Source: Atkinsonella hypoxylon
Taxonomy: Eukaryota; Ascomycota; Sordariomycetes; Hypocreales; Clavicipitaceae
Reading direction: 5' to 3'
Assembly (NCBI GenBank): GCA_000729835.1
Contig: JFHB01000117.1
Span: forward strand, 31,290-95,289
DNA length: 64,000 nt
The translations under genes and the position numbers were made by a program. Shown piece after piece: positions 37,936 through 47,696 of the stretch. The notes under the pieces were generated by a model. The model was not told the origin of the DNA, searched no databases, and saw only the letters and a list, made by a program, of their open reading frames with translations. Each line of letters begins with the position of its first letter. Position 1 is the first letter of the stretch.

Positions 37936-39308
37936 ATGTTTGTACACGGTATCACCTGCTTTTTCCTCTTAGCTTTGATCCAGCTTGTGCTTTGCGCCGA
38001 GGATTATTATAAGGTAATTGTTCTTCATAGACTACTTTTTCGTTGAAAGCAGTAAAGACTGACATGTATTTTGTCAAGATTCTCGGTGTCGACAGGCAAG
38101 CGACAGACAAGCAACTCAAATCAGCATATCGGTTGTTATCCAAGAAATACCATCCAGACAAGAACCCGTACGTGTCATCTTCCCCAGAGATTACGGTGCA
38201 TAAAATCAAAGCTTGCTAACTAGGGAACAGTGGTGACGATACAGCACACAGCAAGTTCGTCGAAGTATCAGAGGCATATGACGTCCTAAGCAACGCCGAA
38301 ACCCGCAAGATCTACGACCAATACGGCCACGATGGCGTGAAGCAACACAAGAATGGCGGCGGTGGAGGAGATGGACATGATCCATTTGATCTCTTCAGCC
38401 GGTTCTTTGGCGGTCATGGCCACTTTGGCAGGACTTCACAGGAGCCCCGTGGTCACAATGTCGAAGTCAAAATCAGCATCTCGTTGCGCGACTTCTACAA
38501 CGGTGCCACGAGCGAATTTCAATGGAACAGACAGCATATCTGTGAACACTGCGAGGGGACCGGAAGTGCTGACGGTGAAGTTGAGACATGCTCAACGTGT
38601 GGCGGACATGGTATTCGCATCGTCAAACAACAGCTGGCCCCTGGCATGTTCCAGCAGATGCAGATGAGGTGCGATGCGTGTGGCGGACGAGGCAAGAGTA
38701 TCAAGAACAAGTGTCCCGTTTGCCAGGGTCAGAGGGTAGAGCGCAAGCTTACGACAGTGAGCCTGAGTATTGGACGAGGTGCTAGGCGCGACTCGAAGGT
38801 CTTGTTTGAGAACGAGGCCGACGAAAGCCCCGACTGGGTGGCAGGTGACCTTATCGTTACGCTGACGGAGAAACCACCGTCCGACGAGGACAACCCGGAC
38901 CATGTCGATGGTGCATTCTTCCGGCGTAAAGGCGACGATCTGTACTGGACAGAGGTCCTGTCGCTGCGAGAAGCCTGGATGGGAGACTGGACCCGCAATA
39001 TCACCCATCTCGATTCCCACGTCGTGCGGCTGGGTCGACCTCGCGGCCAGGTCGTCCAGAGCGGACACGTGGAGACTATCCCGGGAGAGGGCATGCCCAA
39101 GTGGCACGAGGAGGGCGATAGTGTATACCACAAGCATGAGTTTGGAAACCTCTATGTCACGTACGAGGTTCTCCTGCCGGACCTGATGGACAAGAAGATG
39201 GAGACGGAGTTTTGGGATCTGTGGGAAAAGTGGAGGGCCAACAAAGGGGTCGACTTGCAAAAAGATAGCGGGCGGCTAAACGCAGTGCCTGTGCGAGATG
39301 AGTTATGA
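37936..39308 (+). CDS. scj1: ER-lumenal J-domain co-chaperone Scj1 (DnaJ type I)
   Basis: Scj1 stimulates BiP/Kar2 during protein folding and ER quality control. Exons 37936-38013, 38079-38167 and 38231-39308 give 414 residues. Exon 1 is a signal peptide (VHGITCFFLLALIQLVLCAE). The J domain follows at once (DYYKILGVDRQATDKQLKSA) with the HPD motif at residues 51-53, then a Gly-rich linker (NGGGGGDGHDPFDLFSRFFGG). There are four zinc-binding repeats (CEHCEGTG, CSTCGGHG, CDACGGRG, CPVCQGQR, the last lacking its final Gly), then the substrate-binding domain. The protein ends in RDEL, an ER-retention variant of HDEL/KDEL, which supports lumenal location. The final exon junction makes the codon CCT from two exons. 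Confidence 0.96.
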
Positions 39309-39689
39309 TGTAAGCGATGTACATTGCTGATGTTGGCGATGTTGATAGACTATAGCATGATATAGATGGTTAATGTATCAACAATGACTGTAATTGTCAT
39401 CTCATGCCCTTTATTCGTGCCCTCCGCCCGATTGAGCCAGTTGTGGCTTCAAACCGAGACAGAGCCGCTTTGATGAAGAATAACTTGTCGCCAGGCGACG
39501 TACATGCCTAGAGTCTCATATACGTCAAAATCAAAAAATCAAAAAATAAAATAAAATACAATAAAATTGCACATCTTCTTCCACGTCGGCCACGCAGCTC
39601 TCTCCTCCACTTCCAGCACCTACAGCAAATGAACATTGTACATCCTCCTCCCCGTATCAACATCAACTTTGCCCGCGCATATATATTTC
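39309..39689. other. spacer after scj1
   Basis: Holds the scj1 3' flank and an AAAATAA-rich patch near 39537-39565. No gene seen. Confidence 0.5.
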
Positions 39690-41250
39690 GTCTATACACC
39701 ACTTCGTGGCCGACGTAGCAAACCACGACGACCACGACCCTCCACCAACTTCAACAGAGCGTTCTGCGACAAGTCGCCCCTAGACATGGCCGCATAGTCA
39801 ATTGGGAATATCGCCACCCAAGCCTATAACATGATGGTCATGGTGTTCAATACGAGTCCGAGGACAGATCCGCTCACGACCGGTGCGCAAGTTCCTCCAG
39901 GCTCCTGCCCTGCAGTTTCCCCGCGCGGCGGAACTGGATGTGGCACGCGCAGATGGGCGCCCAGGTGAATGTGCCGGAAAGCGCGCTGATGGCGGTAAGC
40001 CAGTTGAGGATACGGTCGCGCTGCGACACATCACCCAGGTAGCCCAGCAGGCCTACGAGAGCGGCGACGCCAATTCGATCAATGTAGGCCAGGAAGCTAG
40101 GCGCAAGATGGAGCGTAGCCAAGGCGGCGAGGGTGCGCGATGACCCAAAGACAGCGGAGTTGCCCACGGACATGACGGCAATCAGGATGACGGCGTTGAT
40201 GAGCGACGGGAAGACCTGCAGGCCTGCTTCTTGGAAGGCGATGATGAGCGGGGAGGCATTCGCACTGGTGTCGCCGCCAAGACGTCTGTCGTAAGGGATC
40301 AGAATGCCAATGAGCAGCACGACGATAAGATAGAACAGCGTGATGCGCCGAATGACCTGCTTGACAGCCATGGGCATCGACTTGCGCGGATTGGCCTCAC
40401 GGCCGCCGCGCCGAGAAGCACGCTGCAAAAGCCCTTGAAGCCATTAACAAAGGCGCTCAGGTGACGCCGGTACTCGAAGCCAATGTAGCCTCGCTCAGGG
40501 GTGCCAGCATAGTTGAGGATGATGCCGAATAGTCTGCCGGGCGCGATTAGGACTAGCGGACAGAGAAGCCAAGGCCAAGGGCACGTGGATGAAGCCTATG
40601 ACGGCGGTGATTTTCGGAGGCGACAACGGCTTCTAAGGGGAGGGAGACGAGCCATTGCAGGGCGTAACTGGGTTGTTAGTTGTGGTGATGCTTGGTGGCC
40701 GAGGTGTGGTGGTTGAAACAGACGTACTTGCAGCACAGCGCAAAGCCCCATGAGGGATCGTCGCCCCCGATGAAAATGAGCCTGCGATGGGAAAACACGC
40801 GGCTAGTTCGCCTAGCGCATGACATGTGCAGTAAAGTACATGTATACAGCAATGTCCATGAACGCAAGCAGCATGGACGCCGCCCCCCCATCGCAAGCGC
40901 CTAGCCCGACACGATGAAGAGGCCCGTTCCTAGAACGATATCAACCAGGCCTCAAGCCTCAAGCCTCTTATCAAGAGGTACAGTTCTTTCTAAGTCCAGT
41001 CAAGCCAACCCACCAATCGAGGCACTGATGGCACTTATCTGCAAATGCCTCCCCTTCAACCTCCTCGCCAGCGCAGAATGCACAATCTCCGCCCCGACAA
41101 ACTGATGATTCTCCTCATCGATGACCCCGCACCCGAGACAATTAACCGGCGTAAGCGGATTGGTCTGGGAAGAAGGGCCTCGTCCTTGTTGCGCCGGAAG
41201 TCGTCTAGCAGCGCTGACTTGAGGCGGTGGACGCGAGGCATGGCGGCGTT
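39690..41250 (-). pseudogene. decayed fungal amino-acid permease (YAT/AAP family)
   Basis: The minus strand carries an amino-acid permease in pieces. The N-terminal part is near 41240 (MPRVHRLKSALLDDFRRNKD), followed by HQFVGAEIVHSALARRLKGR and ALAMGG near 40890. A central block around 40300-40430 reads ANPRKSMPMAVKQVIRRITL, followed by LIAVMSVGNSAVFGSSRTLA, which is characteristic of the family, and FRRAGKLQGRSLEELAHRS near 39890. Breaks seen: a TAG stop at 40901-40903 just before ALAMGG; a loss of the usual FAFxGTELVGLAAAE segment before ANPRKS; and a frameshift near 39885, after which QAWVAIFPIDY continues in another frame. It is non-functional as it stands. Confidence 0.8.
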
Positions 41251-42939
41251 GGGAATCGTGTCATTGACCTTGCGAGCGTCATGGGGCGGGGATGCCGAGT
41301 CACATGGAAGGAAGATTGATGCTCTCGGAGACGACGGGATGCAGTGAGAGGAAGAGGGCTGTACGCCACGAGCTTGGAGGAAATGGATCAGCAAGATGAG
41401 ATGCAAGATGCCTGCCTTCGGTTGTCCTTCTAGAACACTGCCGAACCCCATGTGGTCGCCTTAGGCGTGTTTCAGATCACTCGCAATGCCCAATCATGAT
41501 GCTACCTGATTTGATAAGGTACAGTATGTATGTACACCGACATCAGCACTCGGTCACGTTTCTGACTCAAGCCGGCCGAGGTTGGAACCCACCCACTTTA
41601 AATAAATTACATTCGAAGCCATGGCGCCAGAGCATCACGGGGTCGAGAAAACAAGCATTCTCTACTTCCTCATAACCAGCACTGGAGCTTGTATGTTGGG
41701 CGATTTGTAGACTAGACGGACGCTACTGAAGACAGCTCGACGAGAATGAGAATTGATTAACTAGAGTTGCTAGAGGAAGGCCGTCGATGCCCGGGGGTAG
41801 GTGGGGCGGAAAATTGGCACGGGCAGAAGCAAAGCGGGAGATGGGGGCGGCAGTTGCTGATTGGTCCGCTTCCATCTGACTTGACTGCCTTGCTTTTTTC
41901 ATACAGCTGGCAGGTTCCCCTCTAACATGCAATTAGCCGGCTAAGTGGGTCTATGCTAGAAACTGTTATAGAGGCACAAGGTAGATATATAGGGTATTAA
42001 ACGCTACTAAAAGATATATTTATCTTTATATAATTATCTTTTAATTCAAAAGCGACTTCTAGTTTCACACTAGTTACGGAATATAACTTACGCATTGCCG
42101 AGCTGACCGTTGATAGGCTCCTTCCTCCCTGTTAGGTTACTGATGTAAAATTAAAGAAGGATGCCTTGTACAATCATTCAACAGCGGAAGCCGCAACAAT
42201 CATTTGACGCTAGCTAGGAATGGCAAGGCACTGCTGCTGCAACATCCATCACATTATTGGCATTTATTAAAATTTTCTGCTCAACGTGCAAACAGCAGCC
42301 AACCGCAGCCAACCGCAGCCGTTTGCATCATGCAGTAGCAAGTACTTTTGCTAGCATGTTACTAGTAATGGGACATACGGAATAGTAATCTCTTGTACTA
42401 GATTTTTTAACACTTCTTCCTTGTAAGGCCCCTCTTATACTCCGTATTGCAGGCATTTGCGCATCCCTAGTCAAAAAAAAAAAATGCATTATACACAGGG
42501 GGGAAAAGAGGCATTCTATAAAGTGGACACAATTCTATAAATTGCAATATAAATGGGCTGATAGAAATGGCTAGCGCGTCTTTTATGGATCCTTTGCCAC
42601 GTGATAATGCGAGTTTTACGTTTTGCAGGCAAGATGGCGAGGCGTGGCGAGGAGGCATGTGATGCGGGACAACATCGCTGCAAAGCTGCATTCCCAACAC
42701 ATTATAAGCAGTAAAGCCAGTGCTGGGAAGGCTTACAAAGAGCTGTAGACAGCGGAAGGCTCTTGCAAGAATTATAGAGCAGAGCGCCTACGGAGTACGT
42801 CACAACCGATTGGAGAATACTTAAACCTGTCAGCGGTAGTTATAATACTCCCAACATCAACACTCACATCGACATCACCAGCTTCTTAACAGCTCCAAGC
42901 GCCTTCAGCTTCCAACACCTAGGTGTAGCAGATAAGGAT
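41251..42939. other. gene-free, increasingly A+T-rich stretch before the secreted-protein array
   Basis: No gene is recognised. From about 41930 the base composition turns A+T-rich. Two TACTCCGTA-type motifs occur at 42438-42446 and 42789-42797, and an A-tract near 42475-42484. This marks the left edge of the accessory island. Confidence 0.5.
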
Positions 42940-43030
42940 AGAAAACTAGCAGGGGTAGAAGACTCGAGTAGGATATAAGCAAGGGAGTTGAACTCTAAAT
43001 AGGCGACAAGGTTAGGGTGAAACCAAGCTG
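42940..43030 (+). repeat. orphan copy of the array's 3' flank block
   Basis: The stretch beginning AAACTAGCAGGGGTAGAAGA and continuing through the GAGTAGGATATAAGCAAGG and GTTGAACTCTAAATAGG blocks is the same non-coding block that lies directly behind copies 1-3 of the secreted-protein family. Here no coding copy precedes it. It most simply marks a lost fifth gene or an unequal-exchange scar. Confidence 0.75.
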
Positions 43031-43499
43031 TGTACTCCACTTCGTACAGTTAGTTAATCTATTCCTTACGAATGTCAGTGGAGCCTAAAATCGAGTACAT
43101 TATGTTGGAGCAGGGTAAATCCCACATTAGCGCCCGGGAAGCCCAGACGCCTCCTACAAAAACCGCTTTATCGCGGATATTGCTAAAATCGGCTATCTAC
43201 CAGCTTCACGCTTGATTCACCTTGATTACAAGGATATCTTGGATTAACAACGGTATTCTATTTAAATTTAAGCTAATTGAACGATACATAATTGCTTTTC
43301 GCAAGCTAGGCATAGACCTAACTAGACATACGAGCTAAACCATGCTATCATCCGTCACAAAACCTGGTCGTCATCATCGGTGCAGGCACTCTATCCCTTG
43401 TAAGTAGGCTGTGCACCGCTGCATATAGTTCTTGCCTCGGTTGGCCAACCTTGGTAACTCTTAGTACCTCTCAATACTGCTGCAAGTACTCCGTAGAAG

Positions 43500-43851
43500 G
43501 ATGGATAGATTTACGGACTATTTAAAGCTCTTTTATCTCCCTTGGAGGAAATTAAGCAAGTGGTTCTCTCCTACATTATCCCTTATAAAAAGTACCTTCT
43601 TCTATAAGAGTCTTCTTCTTATGCCTCCTTATCCTATCGCTTAAGCTTTTTACCCTTTTTTAAAATAAACTCAATCTACTTTCCTAACGCTCTTATCCTT
43701 TGCTAGAGCAGTTTCAATACAGTTTACTCTTCTAGAGGATTACCACCGAAATCGCACCTTAAGTACTACGTTCTATTACTCTTGGAACATAAAAAAGTAT
43801 GTTATTGATCGTAAAGGTAGTGACGAGAGCTAATAGGCATTGTACCAGGAA
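43500..43851 (+). promoter_or_regulatory. conserved 5' flank of secreted-protein copy 1
   Basis: This block precedes each of the four paralogues. Shared landmarks here are CTCCTACATTATCCCTTATA near 43567, a diverged ACCACCGAAATCG near 43742, and GAGCTAATAGGCATTG just before the ATG. It probably contains promoter and 5' leader. Conservation outside the coding part argues for segmental duplication. Confidence 0.7.
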
Positions 43852-44145
43852 ATGAAGTTGTTGACTGTTGCAAGTCTTGCCGCGCTTATAATACCTGCTT
43901 TAGCAGGGAAAAAGCAAAATTGGACAGTAACATGTCCTTGGACTCTGGTTAAGGATTATTATGACAAAGACGGAGCTATGACGAATATAATGCAGACTCT
44001 ATGTTTAAAATATCAAAATTGTGAAGGTTTTAACACCCCTCAGAAATTGGATAGCGATAACGCTATAAGTCAATGCTACCAGTGCTCTGGACCGGTTCAC
44101 AAAGAGTACTTGATCTGGAGCTGCCGGTGGACAAAGGCTAAATAA
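43852..44145 (+). CDS. small secreted cysteine-rich protein, family copy 1
   Basis: A 97-residue protein. It opens with a signal peptide (MKLLTVASLAALIIPALAG), cleaved after about residue 18. The mature part has six Cys at 28, 51, 57, 75, 78 and 91. The family frame is C-P, then C-x5-C, then C-x2-C, and a final Cys near the end. The ATG at 43852 was chosen because the same AGGAAATGAAG context starts all four copies. There is no intron. Six cysteines in an about 80-residue mature chain suggest three disulphides, so an extracellular, apoplast-type protein. Function is unknown; effector-like is inference. I recognise no named family. Confidence 0.82.
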   Translation: MKLLTVASLAALIIPALAGKKQNWTVTCPWTLVKDYYDKDGAMTNIMQTLCLKYQNCEGFNTPQKLDSDNAISQCYQCSGPVHKEYLIWSCRWTKAK

Positions 44146-44212
44146 TATAGCGAACTAGCAGGGGTAGAAAACTAGAGTAGGATACAAGCAAGGGGGTTAA
44201 ACTCTAAATACA
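44146..44212 (+). repeat. conserved 3' flank block of copy 1
   Basis: Carries GCGAACTAGCAGGGGTAGAA and GAGTAGGATACAAGCAAGGG, nearly identical to the blocks behind copies 2 and 3. It breaks off after AACTCTAAATA, where unrelated sequence begins. Confidence 0.7.
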
Positions 44213-44465
44213 GGTCGGCAGGGTAATTGGGCCCGTCCGCAGGTATTGTCAGGGGGGTTGGAAAATTTCAAGGCATTTTGGTGCCCCTTGGGAGGCCTCG
44301 TTGAAGTGGTTGAATCCGTTGAATTGATGATTTCAAAGTCTTGTGGCTGTATTTATTTAACGTTATGGAATTGATAAATTTGATGCTAAAGGTCTTAAGA
44401 TGGATGAATTTAACGTTGAACGCGGTAAAATTGATGACTTCTATTAAAAGACCTCTGATAACGAG

Positions 44466-44575
44466 GGGTAGCGCGAGTTATAATGTAATTGACCGCGCTA
44501 CCTATCGTTGCATTTTCTCTGTTCTTACTTAATTTTCCTCTACGGAATATAAAATGAATGGGAAAAACCCTCCTG
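44466..44575. repeat. repeat segment with inverted copy inside the TIR element
   Basis: GGGGTAGCGCGAGTTATAAT, then GTAATTGACCGCGCTACCTA and TGCATTTTCTCTGTT recur in reverse complement at about 47278-47385. The preceding 250 bp (44213-44465) holds no gene and probably belongs to the same decayed mobile element. Confidence 0.65.
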
Positions 44576-44786
44576 TTACATATACATGATTCGGGGTTCG
44601 TAAGGGGGAGGACCCACCCACCCAGTATATAGTACAGGGGTAGGAAGGGCGAGGGAAGCTCTCTCTCTTTTCCCTCTTTCCTCCCTATGATTGTAGTTCT
44701 TATTATAGACGCTAGTTAGCAGTTGCCACTATTCCGTATATCTCTTACAAATAGGCTGTGCACGGCTGCATACAGTTCTTGCCTCG

Positions 44787-44976
44787 GTTGGTGTAACGGA
44801 CTAGGTCAGGTCTTTGACCTAATCTTGTAATATAGATGTCAATTGTACAGAGTCGTGCGACTTGTACAATACGTATCCTTTGGTCGCGATTGGAAGGGCG
44901 ACAGGATTGGGCTAACACCCGCATAGAGTGCGCAGGCATCCGCTATGGCCCAATTGGGCTATTCCATGACAGTTGG
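44787..44976. mobile_element. solo LTR, 180 bp, with 5-bp target duplication
   Basis: An insert at 44792-44971 starts TGTAACGGAC and ends CCATGACA, the TG...CA ends of a retrotransposon LTR. It is flanked by GTTGG on both sides (44787-44791 and 44972-44976). Removing it restores CCTCGGTTGGCCAACCTTGG, the unbroken text found at 43436-43455. No internal retrotransposon region remains, so it is a solo LTR left by recombination. Confidence 0.88.
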
Positions 44977-45049
44977 CCAACCTTGGCAACTCTTGGTACC
45001 TTTTAATACCGCAGTAAGTAGAAGGCCGAATATATATAGAGAGCTCTTT

Positions 45050-45380
45050 TATGGCTCTTGGAAGAAATTCAGCAAGCAATTCTCTTCTACATTCAAGTAG
45101 TTCTCTTCTACATTCTCTCTTATAAAGAGTATCTTCTTCTGTAAGACCCTTCTCTTTTACCTCTTACCTCCCAAGCTTTTTACCCTCTTAATATAAACTC
45201 TTATTTCTAACGCTCTTCTTCTTTACAAGAGCAGTTTCAATACAGCTTCTAGAGGATTACCAGCGAAAACGTATCTTTAACTCGTACTACAATCTATTAC
45301 TCTTTATTAGAGAACATAACAGTATGTGATTTATAGTAAAGGTAGTTAACTACTAGAGATAACAGGCATTATATTAGGAA
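45050..45380 (+). promoter_or_regulatory. conserved 5' flank of secreted-protein copy 2
   Basis: Same block as upstream of copy 1: ACATTCTCTCTTATAAAGAG, ACCAGCGAAAACGTATC near 45259, TAGAACATAACAGTATG-like text near 45310, and AACAGGCATTATATTAGG before the ATG. CTCTTCTACATTC is present twice here, a small internal duplication. Confidence 0.7.
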
Positions 45381-45680
45381 ATGAAGCTATTAACTATCGG
45401 AAATCTTGTCGCGCTTGTAACACCTGCCCTAGCGTTGGAGTATTCTTTGCTCTGTCCAATAAAATTTGCTGCGAAAATGGCTAAGGACTATGGTACTGAC
45501 CTACCGCATGGCATGGTTTTAGTATTCCAGTCTGAATGTTACACTCATCTAAACTGTAAGGCTTACGAGATAGATATTATGAATTCGAGTGGCGCTATAG
45601 GCAAATGCCAGAAATGCACAGGTGTGGTATCAGATCAAGGGGCACAAGGTTGCGATCACAAAAAATATATAGGAAACTAG
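45381..45680 (+). CDS. small secreted cysteine-rich protein, family copy 2
   Basis: A 99-residue protein with signal peptide MKLLTIGNLVALVTPALA. Cys are at 25, 53, 59, 76, 79 and 91, the same C-P / C-x5-C / C-x2-C frame as copy 1. Between the cysteines, identity to copy 1 is low, whereas the first 18 residues differ at only a few places. It is single-exon. Probably secreted and disulphide-bonded; function unknown. Confidence 0.82.
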   Translation: MKLLTIGNLVALVTPALALEYSLLCPIKFAAKMAKDYGTDLPHGMVLVFQSECYTHLNCKAYEIDIMNSSGAIGKCQKCTGVVSDQGAQGCDHKKYIGN

Positions 45681-45740
45681 CCGGGGTAGAAGACTAGAGT
45701 AGGATGTAAGTAAGCGGGTTAAACTCTAAATAGGTAACAA
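45668..45740 (+). repeat. conserved 3' flank block of copy 2
   Basis: Includes AGGAAACTAGCCGGGGTAGA and GAGTAGGATGTAAGTAAGCG, ending TAAATAGGTAACAAG. It overlaps the last codons of copy 2, so the end of the coding region and the flank are one conserved unit. Confidence 0.7.
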
Positions 45741-45749
45741 GTTTTATAG

Positions 45750-45927
45750 TGTAGGACCTTTGCCCTAGCACTGTTCGTGATATAGATGTCGATTGTACTA
45801 CGGAATAGGTCTCGCGACTTGTATAATGTCGCAGTTGATGGGCAATGTTAGGACTGGGCTACCCTTCTATAGAGTGCGCAGGCATCCGCTGGCATCCGCT
45901 ATGGCGCAATTGGGCTGCTCCATAACA
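45750..45927. mobile_element. LTR related to the solo LTR, without matching target duplication
   Basis: TGTAGGACCT...CCATAACA has the same TG...CA ends and several shared stretches with 44792-44971: ATATAGATGTC, GAGTGCGCAGGCATCCGCT and CAATTGGGCT. It carries an internal duplication of GGCATCCGCT. The bases on either side do not match, so it was rearranged after insertion. Confidence 0.7.
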
Positions 45928-46202
45928 ATTGTACAAGTCACCCAATGTTGCGCAACGGATTCGTCATAAAGTTAGAGATGTCGTAATATGGCGTGACACA
46001 GGTGCCTATTCGGAGCCACTCGTAAGATATGTGATATGTATATAATGGACGTATGATTGATGTCAATCTAGCTACTTAATGGTTGCTTCTGACTTAATAT
46101 ATATATATATGCTTGGCATCACGTGTCCGTGTGTCCTACGGATTCATGGTATTACATAATTAACCTCCTGGCTAGCGTAGCAGGGGCGTGATAGGGGAGG
46201 TG

Positions 46203-46284
46203 TGTTATGGTCTAGGGTCTTTGCCGTGGTGTTCGTAATGTCGATGCTAATCGTACGACGTCATGCAACTTATACAATACGTAG
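46203..46284. mobile_element. truncated LTR fragment of the same family
   Basis: TGTTATGGTCTAGGGTCTTT, continuing to TTATACAATACGTAG, aligns with the first 80-90 bp of the two LTRs above. The rest is absent and the array's own CTTGCCTCGGTTAGC text follows directly. Confidence 0.6.
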
Positions 46285-46374
46285 ACTTCTTGCCTCGGTT
46301 AGCTGACCTTAGTAACTCTTGTTATCTCTTAGTCCTGCTATAAGTACAAGGCTAGATAAATATATATATAGAGC

Positions 46375-46648
46375 CTTTTATCTCTCTTAGAAGAAATTAA
46401 GCAAGCACCCGTCTTCTATATTCTCTCTTGTAAAGAGTACCTGGCCATTCTTTTGTAAGAGCTTCACTTCTTGTGCTATACCTTCTTCTGTTATCTCTCG
46501 AGCTTTTACCTTTTAATAGCCTATGTAATAGGATTACCAGCGAAAACGTTTGACTAGTACCGCGTTCTATTACTCTTACCTTAGAACATAACAGTACGTT
46601 ATTGATAGTAAAATTAGTTGCTAGAGCTAATCGGCATTGTACTAGGAA
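46375..46648 (+). promoter_or_regulatory. conserved 5' flank of secreted-protein copy 3
   Basis: Same block as for copies 1, 2 and 4: TCTCTCTTGTAAAGAGTACC, ACCAGCGAAAACG near 46528, TAGAACATAACAGTACG, and GAGCTAATCGGCATTGTACT directly before the ATG. Confidence 0.7.
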
Positions 46649-46918
46649 ATGAAGTTGTCGACTATCGAAAGTCTTGTCGCGCTGGTAACACCTGTTCTGG
46701 CGAAGGATTGGGCGATAGCATGTCCGAAAAGTCTGATGGTTGGTATGGATATGCTAACGTATCACCCGGGATTTATGTTCCAGGCTGCATGTATAGAGAA
46801 ACTACATTGTGATTCTTACACTGGCCCTGACATGAAATCGGATCCCGCCACGGGCACATGCCGGAATTGCCCCGATGGGGACAAACCAAAAGACTTCAGA
46901 AGCTGCAAGTTCACATAA
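46649..46918 (+). CDS. small secreted cysteine-rich protein, family copy 3
   Basis: An 89-residue protein with signal peptide MKLSTIESLVALVTPVLA. Cys are at 25, 48, 54, 71, 74 and 86, keeping the family's C-x5-C and C-x2-C spacing exactly. The remaining mature sequence is nearly unrelated to copies 1 and 2, apart from a short C-aromatic context. It is single-exon and the shortest member. Function unknown. Confidence 0.82.
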   Translation: MKLSTIESLVALVTPVLAKDWAIACPKSLMVGMDMLTYHPGFMFQAACIEKLHCDSYTGPDMKSDPATGTCRNCPDGDKPKDFRSCKFT

Positions 46919-47020
46919 GTGCTACAATGTAGGAAACGAGCAGGGGTAGAATACTAGAGTAGGATATAAGTAAGAGGGTTAGACTCTAATTAGGTAATAA
47001 GATTGGGATAAAACTAAGCT
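46919..47020 (+). repeat. conserved 3' flank block of copy 3
   Basis: Contains AGGAAACGAGCAGGGGTAGA, GAGTAGGATATAAGTAAGAG and GATTGGGATAAAACTAAGC; the last part is shared with the orphan block at 42940-43030. Confidence 0.7.
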
Positions 47021-47109
47021 GCATATATCGTATAAATAAGCTGTACACAGCTGCGTATAGTCCTTGTCCCTGCCTTAGTTAGCTAACCTTAGTAACTCTT
47101 AGTGTCTCT

Positions 47110-47647
47110 TAGGGTCTGATCCACGAGACGATGCAAGTTTCGCTCCGACATTATGCAATACAAGTTGTCGCACGATTGTGCTGCGCTTTGGTTCGATAAT
47201 TAAGAAGAGAATAAATTGTAACTGAGTTCACTAGTGATCTAGATAAGTTCACTAGTGATCTAGATACAAAAAGAGAACAAGAGGGGTTTTCCCATTTATC
47301 TTATAGAGAAAAAAACAGAGAAAATGCAACCATAGGTGGCGCGGTCAATTACATCATAACTCGCGCTACCCCTAACCCTTGTGGCCCGCTTGGATCAAGC
47401 CCGTTCCGAGCTTGCAAGTTGTTTGTATGTGGATTTGTGTGGAGCGGCTGTTCGCCTGGGCAAAGTTAGCCACGTGGCAAAATTTTGCAGGCTCTGTTCG
47501 GTGGGAGCACAAATTGCTCCGAGAATTAGGCAGAATCTACTAGGGGCCCTAGTCAAAAAGATAGATTATGAACAGGAAATAAAGTAGGCTTCATGTAAAG
47601 GGAACATAAGTCCATAACTTGCCAATTCGTCTCGTGGATCAACCCTA
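47110..47647. mobile_element. 534-bp TIR element at a TA target site (MITE-like)
   Basis: The element at 47112-47645 has inverted ends: GGGTCTGATCCACGAGACGA on the left and, in reverse complement, GGGTTGATCCACGAGACGA on the right, followed on both sides by a related GCAAGTT. It is flanked by TA on each side. Inside is a 20-bp direct repeat (AGTTCACTAGTGATCTAGAT, twice, 47225-47266) and the inverted copy of 44466-44575. No transposase is recognisable; a 68-codon frame at 47381-47587 has no known domain. TIR plus TA duplication suggests a Tc1/mariner-type non-autonomous element, but the ends alone do not prove the superfamily. Confidence 0.75.
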
Positions 47648-47696
47648 AGACCCTTATTAGTACTACTATAAGTAGAAGGCTAGATAAATATATATA

